A DNA stretch of 64,000 bases from Poindextera sp036272595. GTDB taxonomy: Bacteria > Pseudomonadota > Alphaproteobacteria > Caulobacterales > Caulobacteraceae. The stretch spans positions 1 to 64,000 of the forward strand of contig DATAYM010000092.1 of NCBI GenBank assembly GCA_036272595.1, given 5' to 3'. Of this stretch, positions 50,674 to 59,465 are shown piece after piece. Every line of letters begins with the position of its first letter. The first letter of the stretch is position 1. Under the pieces are notes generated by a model, which had not been told where the DNA came from, did no database searches, and was given only the letters and a program-made list of their open reading frames with translations. Position numbers and translations under genes: made by a program.

Positions 50674-51414
50674 TTAGAGCACGTATCCGCCGTCGATCGT
50701 CAGGCTTGCGCCGGTCATATAGCCGGCCTCCTCGCTGGCGAGGTAGGCCACCAGGCCGGCGATCTCGCGCGGCTGGGCGACCCGTCCAAGCGGGACCATG
50801 GTCCTGATCCTGTCGAGATGGGCGGCCGTCATGTCCGTTTCGGTGGGGCCGGGCTGGATGTTGTTGACGGTGATCGCGCGCGGCGCGAGGTCCAGGGCGA
50901 TCCCGCTCACCATGCTCGCCACCGCCGCCTTGGTCATGGCGTAGACGCTGGAGCCGGGAAAGCCGGTGCGGACGGCGGTGTTGCTGCCGATGGTGATGAT
51001 CCGGCCGCCGTCCGCAAGCCGGGCGGCCGCGGCCTGGATGGCGACGAACACGCCCCGCACGTTGACGTCCAGCATGCGGCCGAGATCGTCGAGGCTGACC
51101 GCCTCGACAGGGCCCAGGCGCAGGATGCCGGCGTTGACCACGACGATGTCGAGGCGGCCGAACCGGTCCATGGCCCGCGCGACGGCGTCCTGGATGGCGC
51201 CCGCATCGGCGCTGTCGGCGTTCACGGCCAAGGCCTGGCGGCCCGCGGCTTCGACCGCCCGCGCGACCTCCGCCGCCTTCTCCGCCGCGGACGCATAGGT
51301 GAGGGCGACGTCGGCGCCGTCCTCGGCCAGGCGTCGGACGATCGCCGCGCCGATGCCGCGCGAGCCGCCGAACACGATCGCGGCCTTTCCCTGCAACTTG
51401 TGATTTTCACCCAT
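50674..51414 (-). CDS. SDR-family NAD(P)-dependent oxidoreductase (1)
   Basis: 246 aa from ATG 51414, with GGAG six bases upstream; an ATG at 51426 is also in frame. Rossmann SDR: FGGSRGIGAAIVRRLA near 15-30 (TGxxxGxG variant), NADS near 65, VVVNAGILRLGP (NAG), the catalytic S in GSNTAVRTGF, YAMTKAAV (Tyr-x3-Lys) near 151-155, and IQPGPTETDM. The operator-like repeat lies immediately upstream. Downstream of the tetR gene on the same strand, so probably its target. Confidence 0.9.
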   Translation of the reverse strand: MGENHKLQGKAAIVFGGSRGIGAAIVRRLAEDGADVALTYASAAEKAAEVARAVEAAGRQALAVNADSADAGAIQDAVARAMDRFGRLDIVVVNAGILRLGPVEAVSLDDLGRMLDVNVRGVFVAIQAAAARLADGGRIITIGSNTAVRTGFPGSSVYAMTKAAVASMVSGIALDLAPRAITVNNIQPGPTETDMTAAHLDRIRTMVPLGRVAQPREIAGLVAYLASEEAGYMTGASLTIDGGYVL

Positions 51415-51424
51415 GTCCAGCTCC

Positions 51425-51447
51425 ATTGTTGACTAATCGATCCAAAA
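51425..51447. promoter_or_regulatory. TetR operator candidate upstream of SDR 1
   Basis: ATTGTTGACTAATCGATCC plus AAAA. It matches 52088-52113 read on the other strand at 20 of 23 positions. It sits immediately before the ribosome site of the SDR gene, where a repressor would block transcription. Imperfect dyad around TTGA...TCCAA. Confidence 0.55.
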
Positions 51448-51485
51448 CAGGTCGTGCGACTTCATCCGGCCGTCTTTCCGAGCGG

Positions 51486-52070
51486 TCAGCGTGTTTTCAG
51501 TCGGTCCACGGCGAAGCGCGCGAGCGCGCGCAAGGCCTCGGCGCCGGCGCCGGCGCGCGCGGCCAGCTGCAGCCCGGTCATCGTCATCTGGATGAAGCCG
51601 GCCGCCGCCTCGGCGTCCATCCCCGGGTCGATCTCACCGTTCGCCTGGCCCTCGCGCAGACGCTCGATCAGGCCGGCGAAGACCGGCGGCCCGACCTTGG
51701 CGCGAAGCTCCGTCATGGCGCGGTCGCCCGCGCCGAACTCGCTGACGGCGCCGACGCCCATGCAGCCCATCGCCCGCCGGCCATCGTCTTCGGCGATCAG
51801 GCCGAGCAGCAGGGCTTCTATGCCGGCCAGCGGCGAGGCCGGCGCCCTGAGGCGTTGCAGGTGGCCCGACGTGGTGGCGCGCTGATACCGCTCCAGCGCC
51901 TCCAGGTAGAGCGCGCGCTTGTCGCCGAAGGCGTTGTAGAGGCTCTGGCGTCCGATCCCCATGGCGGCGAGCAGGTCTTCGGTCGAGGTCGAGGCGTAGC
52001 CCTTCGCCCAGAAGACGTCCGTGGCGCATGCCAGCGCCCGGTCCCGATCGAATTCCCTCGGTCTTGCCAT
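51486..52070 (-). CDS. TetR-family transcriptional regulator
   Basis: 194 aa from ATG 52070. HTH at residues 1-55: RPREFDRDRALACATDVFWAKGYASTSTEDLLAAMGIGRQSLYNAFGDKRALYLEAL. The C-terminal ligand domain includes GCMGVGAVSEFGAGD and MTGLQLAARAGAGAEALRALA, as in TetR/AcrR regulators often next to short-chain dehydrogenases. A matching operator lies 18 bases before its own start and another before the SDR, indicating autorepression and control of the SDR. The two genes share strand and are 71 bases apart. Confidence 0.9.
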   Translation of the reverse strand: MARPREFDRDRALACATDVFWAKGYASTSTEDLLAAMGIGRQSLYNAFGDKRALYLEALERYQRATTSGHLQRLRAPASPLAGIEALLLGLIAEDDGRRAMGCMGVGAVSEFGAGDRAMTELRAKVGPPVFAGLIERLREGQANGEIDPGMDAEAAAGFIQMTMTGLQLAARAGAGAEALRALARFAVDRLKTR

Positions 52071-52087
52071 GGCGACAGGGCTAACTG

Positions 52088-52113
52088 TTATGGAACGATC
52101 AGTCAACAATAAA
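52088..52113. promoter_or_regulatory. TetR operator candidate upstream of tetR
   Basis: TATGGAACGATCAGTCAACA within 52089-52114; its reverse complement aligns with 51425-51447 at 20 of 23 positions. It lies about 18 bases upstream of the tetR ATG, consistent with autoregulation. Confidence 0.55.
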
Positions 52114-52200
52114 CGGGCGGTCCCCCCGAAGCTGCGCTGAGGCTCCGGGAAGACCGCCCTGGCCCGGGGCGGGTTGGGGGAACTCCGCGCCCGGACAGGC

Positions 52201-52947
52201 TCAGTTCGCCGACATGCCGCCGTCGACGTCGAATATGGCGCCGGCGATGTATGAGGCTTCGGGCGACGAAATGAACACGATGGCGTTCGCCAGTTCCTCC
52301 GGCGTTCCACGCCGACGCAACGGCACCTGGGCCACCAGCGCGTCATTGACCTCCGCCGTGCCCGTGAAGCGATCGAGCATCGGGGTGTCGGTGGGGCCTG
52401 GCGCGACCGCGTTCACGCGGATGCCCGAATTCCCCTGCTCGAGGGCGACCGACCTGGTCATGCCCTCCACCGCGAACTTGCTGCTGACATAGGCCGTGGC
52501 GCCGGCCGCCGCCCTGTGCCCGTAGGTCGAGGTGATGTTGACGATGCTGCCGCTGCCCTGGCCCGCCATCGCCCGCAGCTCGTGCTTCATGCTGAGGAAG
52601 ACGCCGACGACGTTGGTGTCGTGGACGGCCCTGAAGTTCTCGATGGTGGCGTCCTCGATGACGCCGAGCTCGCCCTCGAAACCGGCGTTGTTCACCGCGG
52701 CGTCGAGGCGGCCGAACCGCGCGACGGCCTTGTCGACAAGGGCGCGGACGTCGTCTTCCTTCTGGACGTCGGCGCGAACGAACTCCGCTTCGCCGCCCAG
52801 CGCCCGCAGCTCGGTGGCGAGCGCTTGACCCTTGTCGTCGTGACGGCCGGACACCACGACCTTGGCACCCTTCCTGGCGAAGGCGAAGGCGGTGGCGCGG
52901 CCGATGCCGGTGAGGGCGCCGGTGATCAAGACGACTTGCGTACTCAT
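52201..52947 (-). CDS. SDR-family oxidoreductase (2)
   Basis: 248 aa from ATG 52947. N-terminal VLITGALTGIGRATAFAFARKGAKVVV (TGxxxGxG), DVQKEDDVRALVD, NNAGFEGELGVIED, GSIVNITSTYGHRAAAGATAYVSSKFAVEGM (Ser, Tyr-x3-Lys) near 140-165, and IRVNAVAPGPTDTPM, with C-terminal ASYIAGAIFDVDGGMSAN. Classical SDR, glucose-1-dehydrogenase/FabG-like, substrate unknown. GGATCGCAG precedes the start. It lies on the same strand upstream of tetR and downstream of a LysR gene. Confidence 0.9.
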   Translation of the reverse strand: MSTQVVLITGALTGIGRATAFAFARKGAKVVVSGRHDDKGQALATELRALGGEAEFVRADVQKEDDVRALVDKAVARFGRLDAAVNNAGFEGELGVIEDATIENFRAVHDTNVVGVFLSMKHELRAMAGQGSGSIVNITSTYGHRAAAGATAYVSSKFAVEGMTRSVALEQGNSGIRVNAVAPGPTDTPMLDRFTGTAEVNDALVAQVPLRRRGTPEELANAIVFISSPEASYIAGAIFDVDGGMSAN

Positions 52948-53038
52948 TCTGCGATCCTTCGTTGGGCCCGGGGGCGTTTCGATGGAGCGCAGGTGTCGAT
53001 TCCGCCCCGCCGGCGGAAGGCCCGGAATCGGATAGGGC

Positions 53039-53953
53039 CTATTCCGACGCGGCGCCAAATGAACGCGCCGAAGCCGCGATGCACCGCTCGACGAAGGCGA
53101 CGAACGTCCGGGCCTTGGCGCCGGCGAGCCGCCCGGTCGGATAGACGGCGGACAGAGGGGTGGGCGGCAGGGTCCAGTCCTGCAGGATCGGCACCACCTT
53201 TCCGGATTTCAGCTCGGGCGAGAAGAGCCATTCGGCGGCCACCGCCAACCCAAGGTCGCTGTTCACCGCCTCCCGCACGCCTTCCCCTTGCGTGACCTTC
53301 AACCGTCCCTGGAGGGTCACCGAGACCTCGGCGTCGGCCTTGCGAAATGTGAAGGAGTCCCGCCCGCCGCCGCGGGTCAGGATGACGGCCTGATGGCTGG
53401 CCAGCTCGGCCGGCGACATCGGGGTTCCGTGGCGCTGCAGGTAGGCGGGCGTGGCCACGACCAGGCTGCGGCCCTCGGCGATCCGGCGGGCGGTCATGTT
53501 CGAACTCGGCATCGCCCCGGTGCGCAGCGCGACATCGACGCCTTCGTTGACCAGATCGACGAAGCGGTCGTCGAGGACAAGCTCCAGCTCGAGATCGGGG
53601 TGTTCGGCCAGGAACACAGACAAGCTCGGAATGACATGCAGCCGTCCAAAGCAGATCGATGTCGACACCCGCAGCTTCCCGGTCAGGCCGTGTGCGCTGC
53701 CTTGCGCCGCCATCACCGCCTCGTCGGCCTCCTCGATCGTCCGCTTGGCGCGCTCATAGAAGATCTGCCCGGCCTCGGTCGGAACCACGCTGCGCGTCGA
53801 GCGCAACAGCAGGCTGACGCCGAGCCATTGCTCGAGCTGGGCGACGGCCTTCGACACGGCGGGCTGTCCAATATGCTGACGCCGGGCCACGGCCGAAAAC
53901 GAGCCGGCGTCGACGACCTGTACGAAGACTTCCAGCGCCGCGAGCCGGTCCAT
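53039..53953 (-). CDS. LysR-family transcriptional regulator
   Basis: 304 aa. HTH: MDRLAALEVFVQVVDAGSFSAVARRQHIGQPAVSKAVAQLEQWLGVSLL, then RTIEEADEAV linker and the effector domain LRVSTSICFGRLHVIPSLSVFLAEHPDLELELVL with VALRTGAMPSS and PLSAVYPTGR. This is the common TTAA/aromatic CbrR-like subgroup (FVQVVDAGSFSAVA). Reads toward the SDR genes, 91 bases before SDR 2, so it may control that gene; no operator is evident. Confidence 0.9.
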   Translation of the reverse strand: MDRLAALEVFVQVVDAGSFSAVARRQHIGQPAVSKAVAQLEQWLGVSLLLRSTRSVVPTEAGQIFYERAKRTIEEADEAVMAAQGSAHGLTGKLRVSTSICFGRLHVIPSLSVFLAEHPDLELELVLDDRFVDLVNEGVDVALRTGAMPSSNMTARRIAEGRSLVVATPAYLQRHGTPMSPAELASHQAVILTRGGGRDSFTFRKADAEVSVTLQGRLKVTQGEGVREAVNSDLGLAVAAEWLFSPELKSGKVVPILQDWTLPPTPLSAVYPTGRLAGAKARTFVAFVERCIAASARSFGAASE

Positions 53954-54024
53954 TCAGCGCCTCAGTGGAATGAGCTTCGGCCCGTTCTGCGCCTTATGGG
54001 CGGAAGGGGGAATATATAATTTCC

Positions 54025-54996
54025 CTACTGCTGCTGTTGCAACTGCTGGTCCAGCGCCTGGGCGGCCAGACGGCGGCGGGCGGAGCCGGAGATCACCGGC
54101 CGGCCGGTGCGCAGGAACTCCGGCTCGGCGGCGGCGGTGCGGGTCTGGCGGACGGAGACGGCCACCTCCAGCTCGCTGTCGGCGTCGCCCTTGAACACCC
54201 CGCGCGAGGGCGGAACGTCGTCATAGTCGCGGCCCACGGCGACGATCACATGCCGCTCGCCGGTGCGGGTGTTGTTGGCCGGATCGAAGCCCACCCAGCG
54301 CAGCGAGGGCAGGAAGACCTCGACCCAGGCATGGGAGGCGTCCGGGTCGGAGCGGTCGCCGCCGTCGCGGTCGGTGAACAGGTAGCCGGAGACGTAGCGC
54401 GCCGGCAGGCCCCAGCCGCGGCAGATGGCCAGCATGATGTGGGCGAAGTCCTGGCAGACGCCGCGGCCGGCCTCCAGCGCCTCGTCGATCGGGCTGTCGG
54501 CGCGGGTGACGCCGGTCTCGTAGCCCAGGCCGTCATAAAGCGCCTGGCAGAGGCCGCGCGCGGCGGTCAGCGGATCGGCGCGGCGCAGGCGGTCGATCTC
54601 GAACGCCTTGATGAAGGCCTCGAGCGCCGGCGTGGCGATCGCATAGCCATGCGGATTGAGGAAATCGAACTGCTCGCCGCGGACGAAGGGGCTTTTCAGC
54701 CGGTCCCACTCGCCCATGTCCAGGGTCTCGGGCAGCGGCTCGGGCGGCTCGGTCTCGACCACGGCATGGGAACGGATGGCCAGCTGATCGTGCGGCCGCG
54801 GCGCGTCGAAATGGTAGACCGCGTTGCCGAACGGATCGACGTAGGAGAAGAGCTGCGCCGCCGGATCGATCTCCAGGTCGAAGCTGATCAGCCGCTGGCT
54901 GGCGCTTTTCTGCGGCTGCACCCACAGCTCCATGACGCTCTCGCGCACCGGAACGTCGTAGCGGTATCGGGTCAGGTGGCGGATTTCGAGCAGCAT
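54025..54996 (-). CDS. Transglutaminase-like cysteine-protease-fold protein
   Basis: 323 aa. N-terminal bacterial transglutaminase-like beta domain MLLEIRHLTRYRYDVPVRESVMELWVQPQ, then the catalytic region with GRGVCQDFAHIMLAICRGWGLPARYVSGYL (Cys near 183), DASHAWVEVFLPSLRWVGFDPANN (His near 229, Asp near 244). This is the standard triad form. It belongs with the alpha-E and circularly permuted ATP-grasp proteins; 6 bases separate it from alpha-E. C-terminus is glutamine-rich (QLQQQQ). Acts possibly as a peptidase or amide-ligating partner. Confidence 0.9.
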   Translation of the reverse strand: MLLEIRHLTRYRYDVPVRESVMELWVQPQKSASQRLISFDLEIDPAAQLFSYVDPFGNAVYHFDAPRPHDQLAIRSHAVVETEPPEPLPETLDMGEWDRLKSPFVRGEQFDFLNPHGYAIATPALEAFIKAFEIDRLRRADPLTAARGLCQALYDGLGYETGVTRADSPIDEALEAGRGVCQDFAHIMLAICRGWGLPARYVSGYLFTDRDGGDRSDPDASHAWVEVFLPSLRWVGFDPANNTRTGERHVIVAVGRDYDDVPPSRGVFKGDADSELEVAVSVRQTRTAAAEPEFLRTGRPVISGSARRRLAAQALDQQLQQQQ

Positions 54997-55002
54997 GGGC
55001 GT

Positions 55003-55941
55003 TTACGCTGGCAGCCTTTCCTCGAGCGGGTAGGCGACGAAGGTCTCGTATATGGCGTGGTGGATGCGCGAGCATTCGGCGACCACCACCCCCAGTATGC
55101 CGCCGGCTCCCATGGTCTCCTCGTCCATGTCGGCGAACTTCAGCCGCGCCGAGAGCCGGGCCGCCAGCCGTTCGGGCTCGGCGCCTTCGAAGGCCTGGTC
55201 GCGGCGCGCCAGACTGGTCAGCTGTTCTTCGATACGGGTGGTGGAGAAGCGGATCGAGCGGGGGAAATCCTCGTCGAACAACAGGAATTCCAGCATCCGG
55301 CGCGGCTGGATCTCGGCGGTGTAGCTGCGCAGGTAGGGCTCCAGCGCGCAGGCCATGCGCAGCACCGACATCTGGGTGCGGTGGTCGCTCATCAGCCTCG
55401 CGTCGGCGGCCTCGCCGAAACAGACCTCCAGCAGCCGCGCGATCAGCTGGGCCCGCTCCAGGTGCACGCCCAGGACCTGGAATCGCCAGCCCTCGCCGTG
55501 GCTCATGGTGGCGTCGACCGCGCCCTTGAAAAGGTGCAGGTCGGCGATGATGCCGTGCAGGAAGGCGGAGGAGCCGCCGTTGAAGTCATCCTCGGCGCGC
55601 GGATCGGTCACCCGCAGATAGAGCAGGTTCAGCCGCTCCCAGGTTTCGGTGGTGATCTGGTCGCGCACCTGGCGAGCATTCTCCCGCGCCCGGGCCAGCG
55701 AGGTGACCACCGAGCCCAGGTTGTCGCGCTCGAACACCAGGCTGTGCACGGCCTCATAGTGCCCGGGCTGGTCGTCCGCGCCGCCGATCGAGGCCAGCGC
55801 CACCTGAGCCACGGCCACCGCGGCGTCGTTCTGGTCCAGCGTCGCGGTGAGCATGACGTCGGACAGCCGGCTGATGTGCTCGGCGCGTTCGACGTAGCGG
55901 CCGATCCAGTAGAGGCTGTCGGCGACCCGGGCGAGCATCAT
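55003..55941 (-). CDS. Alpha-E domain protein
   Basis: 312 aa all-helical protein. Recognised by the N-terminal MMLARVADSLYWIGRYVERAEHISRLSDVML and by VRDQITTETWERLNLLYLRV, INPCF-less helical repeats, RRMLEFLLFDEDFPRSIRFSTTRIEEQL. Alpha-E proteins always sit beside ATP-grasp and transglutaminase-like genes in this three-gene cassette; function unknown, possibly part of a peptide-ligating system. Overlaps the ATP-grasp gene by 4 bases. Confidence 0.9.
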   Translation of the reverse strand: MMLARVADSLYWIGRYVERAEHISRLSDVMLTATLDQNDAAVAVAQVALASIGGADDQPGHYEAVHSLVFERDNLGSVVTSLARARENARQVRDQITTETWERLNLLYLRVTDPRAEDDFNGGSSAFLHGIIADLHLFKGAVDATMSHGEGWRFQVLGVHLERAQLIARLLEVCFGEAADARLMSDHRTQMSVLRMACALEPYLRSYTAEIQPRRMLEFLLFDEDFPRSIRFSTTRIEEQLTSLARRDQAFEGAEPERLAARLSARLKFADMDEETMGAGGILGVVVAECSRIHHAIYETFVAYPLEERLPA

Positions 55942-57449
55942 GGCGAAACCTCCCCGTCGGCCAGCACCCAGGTGTCCTTCGAGCCGCCGCCCTGGCTGGA
56001 ATTGACCACCAGCGAGCCGCGCTTCAGCGCCACGCGGGTGAGGGCGCCGGGCGTCACCACGATCCGTTGCCCGGCCAGAACGAAGGGGCGCAGGTCGACG
56101 TGCCTCGGCTCGATGCGGCCGTCGACCAGGCAGGGCGCGGTCGAGAGCTGGATGGTCGGCTGGGCGATGTAGTTTTCCGGGTCGGCCTTGATCCGTTCGG
56201 CGAACTCGGCGCGCTCGGCGACACTGGCGTGCGGCCCGACCAGCATGCCGTAGCCGCCGGACGCCCCGACCGCCTTGACCACGAACTTGTCCAGGTTGGC
56301 GAGGACGTGGCCGAGCTGCTTCGGCTCGCGGCAGAGGAAGGTCTCGATGATCGGCAGGATCGGCTCTTCGGACAGGTAGTAGCGGATGATCTCCGGCGTA
56401 TAGGCGTAGATCGCCTTGTCGTCGGCGATGCCGGTGCCGGGCGCATTGGCGATCACCACGTTGCCGGCGCGGTAGGCGTTGAACAGGCCCGCCGAGCCCA
56501 GGCCGGAATCGCGCCGGAAGGTGAGGGGGTCGATGAAGTCGTCATCCACCCGCCGGTAGATCACGTCCACCCGCCGAAGGCCGACGGTGGTGCGCATATA
56601 GACCATGTTGTCGTGGACCAGCAGGTCGCGGCCCTCGACCAGCGGCGTACCCATCAGCCGCGCCAGATAGGCGTGCTCGTAATAGGCGGAGTTGTAGACC
56701 CCCGGCGTCATCACCACGACCTGGGGATTGGGCCGCCAGTCGGCGACCAGGCTCTTCAGCGTCGCCAGCAAAAGGTCCGGATAGCGCTCGACCGGCCGCA
56801 CGTTGGCGGTGCGATAGGTGCCCGGGAAGGTCCGCTTGGCCGCGTCGCGGTTGGCCAGCATGTAGGAGACGCCGGAGGGCACGCGCAGATTGTCCTCCAG
56901 CACGGCGAACTGGCCGGCCTCGTCGCGGATCAGGTCGGCGCCGCTGACGTTGACATAGGTGTTGTGCGGCACGAACAGCCCCCGCATCTCGCGGCGGTAG
57001 GAGGGCGCGCCCAGCACCAGGTCGCGCGGCGCCACGCCGTCGGCCAGGATCTTCTGGTCGCCATAGACGTCGGCCAGGAAGAGGTTGAGCGCCTTCAGCC
57101 TCTGGGTCAGTCCCGCCTCGATCTTGCTCCACTCGGCGGCCGGGATGATTCGCGGGAAAAGGTCGGTCGGAATGATCCGCTCGGTGGTGTTCTCGGCCCC
57201 GTAGACGGTGAAGGTGATGCCCTGCAGCAGAAAGGACTGCTCCAGGGTCTTCTGGCGATCGGCCAGCTCGGCGGCGCTCAGCGTCGACATCCGGGCCTGC
57301 AGGGCGGCGTAATGGGCGCGCACCGAGCCGTCGGCCGCGAACATCTCATCGTAAGAGCGCCCGGGGCTGTAGAAGGCGTCAGCCGGGAACAGGGAGGTCG
57401 GAATGTCCCGCGCTTGCGCCACGCCAGCAAAGCTCCCGACAGCTTCCAT
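55938..57449 (-). CDS. Circularly permuted type-2 ATP-grasp protein
   Basis: 503 aa from ATG 57449 (the frame is open to 57524). Signature segments are FFPADAF-like SLFPADAFYSPGRSYDEMF, GITFTVYGAENTTERIIPTDLFPRIIPAAEW, DVYGDQKILADGVAPRDLVL, HNTYVNVSGADLIRDEAGQFAVLEDNLRVPSGVSYMLANR and the ATP-binding YKRVDDDFIDPL-like VIYRRVDDDFIDPLTFR plus LAGQRIVVTPGALTRVAL with SQGGGSKDTW. Members are predicted carboxylate-amine ligases. The start codon lacks a good ribosome site. First gene of the three-gene set. Confidence 0.88.
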   Translation of the reverse strand: MEAVGSFAGVAQARDIPTSLFPADAFYSPGRSYDEMFAADGSVRAHYAALQARMSTLSAAELADRQKTLEQSFLLQGITFTVYGAENTTERIIPTDLFPRIIPAAEWSKIEAGLTQRLKALNLFLADVYGDQKILADGVAPRDLVLGAPSYRREMRGLFVPHNTYVNVSGADLIRDEAGQFAVLEDNLRVPSGVSYMLANRDAAKRTFPGTYRTANVRPVERYPDLLLATLKSLVADWRPNPQVVVMTPGVYNSAYYEHAYLARLMGTPLVEGRDLLVHDNMVYMRTTVGLRRVDVIYRRVDDDFIDPLTFRRDSGLGSAGLFNAYRAGNVVIANAPGTGIADDKAIYAYTPEIIRYYLSEEPILPIIETFLCREPKQLGHVLANLDKFVVKAVGASGGYGMLVGPHASVAERAEFAERIKADPENYIAQPTIQLSTAPCLVDGRIEPRHVDLRPFVLAGQRIVVTPGALTRVALKRGSLVVNSSQGGGSKDTWVLADGEVSP

Positions 57450-57668
57450 TTGACCAATCCATGCTGCGATCCGGCGCCCGGAGCAAGCTAGTCCGGTCGG
57501 CGCTGAAATCGCATGCTGTCTCAATCGGTTCCGGAATGGCCAGCGCGGCGCCTAGGAATTGGGCGCCCTTTCGTCCGGACGCCCCTGAAATGCGGCGAAC
57601 CGGCCGGGTGACAGCGGCGGGCGGCGCAGCTAAACCGCCAAGGGGGGCGGCGAAAGGGGACAGTCAGT

Positions 57669-59465
57669 TTGGGACGCCTCGGATTCGGGGTCGCCGCCTC
57701 AGCGCTCTGGGTGGCGGCCGCCGCCAGCCTGACCGCTGGTCCGGCCATCGCGGCCCCGCAGCGCATCGACATCCGCGGCGCGATGGACCCGGCGCTTCGG
57801 GCCGAGATCGGGGCGGCGCTTGGTCCGGCGCCGACGGCGGCGTCTAGCCGGCTGGAGGCGAGCCGCCGCGCGCGAGAGGCGGGCGGGACCGCGATCGCCG
57901 TCCTGCGCTCCGAAGGCTACTACGACTATGTGGTCGAGCCGGGCCTCGGCGACGGCGACCAGCCGAAGGCCTTCGTCGACGTCACGCCCGGACCGCGTTC
58001 GAAGATCGCCTCGCCGCACATCGAGTGGGTGGGCCTGGCGCCCGACCCCCAGACCGCCGACATCGCCCAGGCGGCGATGAAGCTGAAAGTCGGCGACCCC
58101 GGCCGCGCCGTCGATATCATCGCCGCCGAGGGGCGCATCGTCGCGGCGCTGCGCGAGCACGGCTTCGCCGACGCCACGGCCGAGACCCGCGAGGTGGTGG
58201 TCGACCACGCCGACCTGACCGTGCAGCCGACCTTTCACATCTCCGCCGGCCAACTGGTGCATCTCGGCCCGGTCAAGCTGATCACCAGGGGCCGCACCAA
58301 TCCGCGCTGGGTGGCGCGCCTGGCGCCCTGGAAGGTCGGCGACGCCTATCGGCCGAAGTCGGTCGCCGAGCTGGAGCGGCGGCTGCTGGACGCCGGCGTC
58401 TATGAGCGGGTGACGGTGGCGCTGGCGCCGCCGGAGGAGGCGGTGAACGGCGAGCGGCCGGTGATCGTCAGCCTGGCGGACCGGCCGAAAGGCAGCCTCG
58501 AACTGGGCGCCAGCTATTCCACCGATGAGGGGGTGGGCGTCGACAGCCGCTGGATCCTCTACAACCGCCTGGGCCGCGCCGACACCCTGACCAACATCTT
58601 CCGCATCGCCCAGATCGACAGCCGGGTGCAGAGCCAGCTGGCCCTGCCGGACTGGGGCCGGCCGCAACAGACCCTGACCCTGACCGCGGCCTTCTACCGG
58701 GACGACACGCCGGCCTATCTGCTCTGGGGCCTCGGCGCCGCCGCCGACCTGACCCACCGCTTCGGCAAGACCTCCTTCCTGACCTACGGCGTCTCCTTGG
58801 ACGCCACCCAGACCGACCAGAAGGAATCGGAGGATTTCATCGCCCTGAGCCGGTATCGCGACCTGGTGACGGTCGGCGGCCTGGTCGCCTTCGCCGTCGA
58901 CCGGTCGAACGACCCGCTCAATCCAAGCTCCGGCTGGCGGCTGGACGCGCGGGTAGAGCCCAAGGCCGCCGTCGGCGCCGGCCCGGTGACCTATCTGAAG
59001 GCCCAGGCCCAGGTGTCCGCCTACCTGCCGCTCGGCCAGACCTCAGGGACAGTGATCGCCGGCCGGCTCAAGCTCGGCGAGATCGTCGGCGGCGATATCC
59101 CGCTGGTGCCGGCTCAGGACCGCTTCTACGCCGGCGGCGGCGGCTCGGTCCGCGGCTACGGCTATCAGAAGGTCGGGCCGCGCTTCCCCGACAACAACCC
59201 GGAGGGCGGGCTTTCGCTGTTCGAAAGTTCGATCGAGGTGCGCCAGCGGATCACCCAGCGCTGGGGCGTGGTGGGGTTCGTCGACGCCGGCTCGGTGGGG
59301 ACCAATGTGGCGCCGGACTTTTCCCATCCCGAGGTCGGCGTCGGGGTCGGCGTGCGCTACGATCTCGGCTTCGGGCCGATCCGGCTGGATGTCGCCACGC
59401 CGCTCGAGCGGCGCGAGGGCGATTCGCCGATCCAAGTCTATATCAGCATCGGACAGAGCTTTTGA
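57669..59465 (+). CDS. tamA: Outer-membrane assembly factor TamA
   Basis: 598 aa from TTG 57669, with AAAGGGGAC upstream. Signal peptide to about residue 29 (AGPAIA-A). POTRA-like repeats span about 30-260 (AIAVLRSEGYYDYVVEPGL is the first), then a 16-strand Omp85 barrel ending with the L6-type SVRGYGYQKVGP near 495-506 and a terminal phenylalanine (GQSF). TamA with TamB helps assemble outer-membrane proteins or move lipid. The stop overlaps the tamB TTG. Confidence 0.92.
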   Translation: MGRLGFGVAASALWVAAAASLTAGPAIAAPQRIDIRGAMDPALRAEIGAALGPAPTAASSRLEASRRAREAGGTAIAVLRSEGYYDYVVEPGLGDGDQPKAFVDVTPGPRSKIASPHIEWVGLAPDPQTADIAQAAMKLKVGDPGRAVDIIAAEGRIVAALREHGFADATAETREVVVDHADLTVQPTFHISAGQLVHLGPVKLITRGRTNPRWVARLAPWKVGDAYRPKSVAELERRLLDAGVYERVTVALAPPEEAVNGERPVIVSLADRPKGSLELGASYSTDEGVGVDSRWILYNRLGRADTLTNIFRIAQIDSRVQSQLALPDWGRPQQTLTLTAAFYRDDTPAYLLWGLGAAADLTHRFGKTSFLTYGVSLDATQTDQKESEDFIALSRYRDLVTVGGLVAFAVDRSNDPLNPSSGWRLDARVEPKAAVGAGPVTYLKAQAQVSAYLPLGQTSGTVIAGRLKLGEIVGGDIPLVPAQDRFYAGGGGSVRGYGYQKVGPRFPDNNPEGGLSLFESSIEVRQRITQRWGVVGFVDAGSVGTNVAPDFSHPEVGVGVGVRYDLGFGPIRLDVATPLERREGDSPIQVYISIGQSF

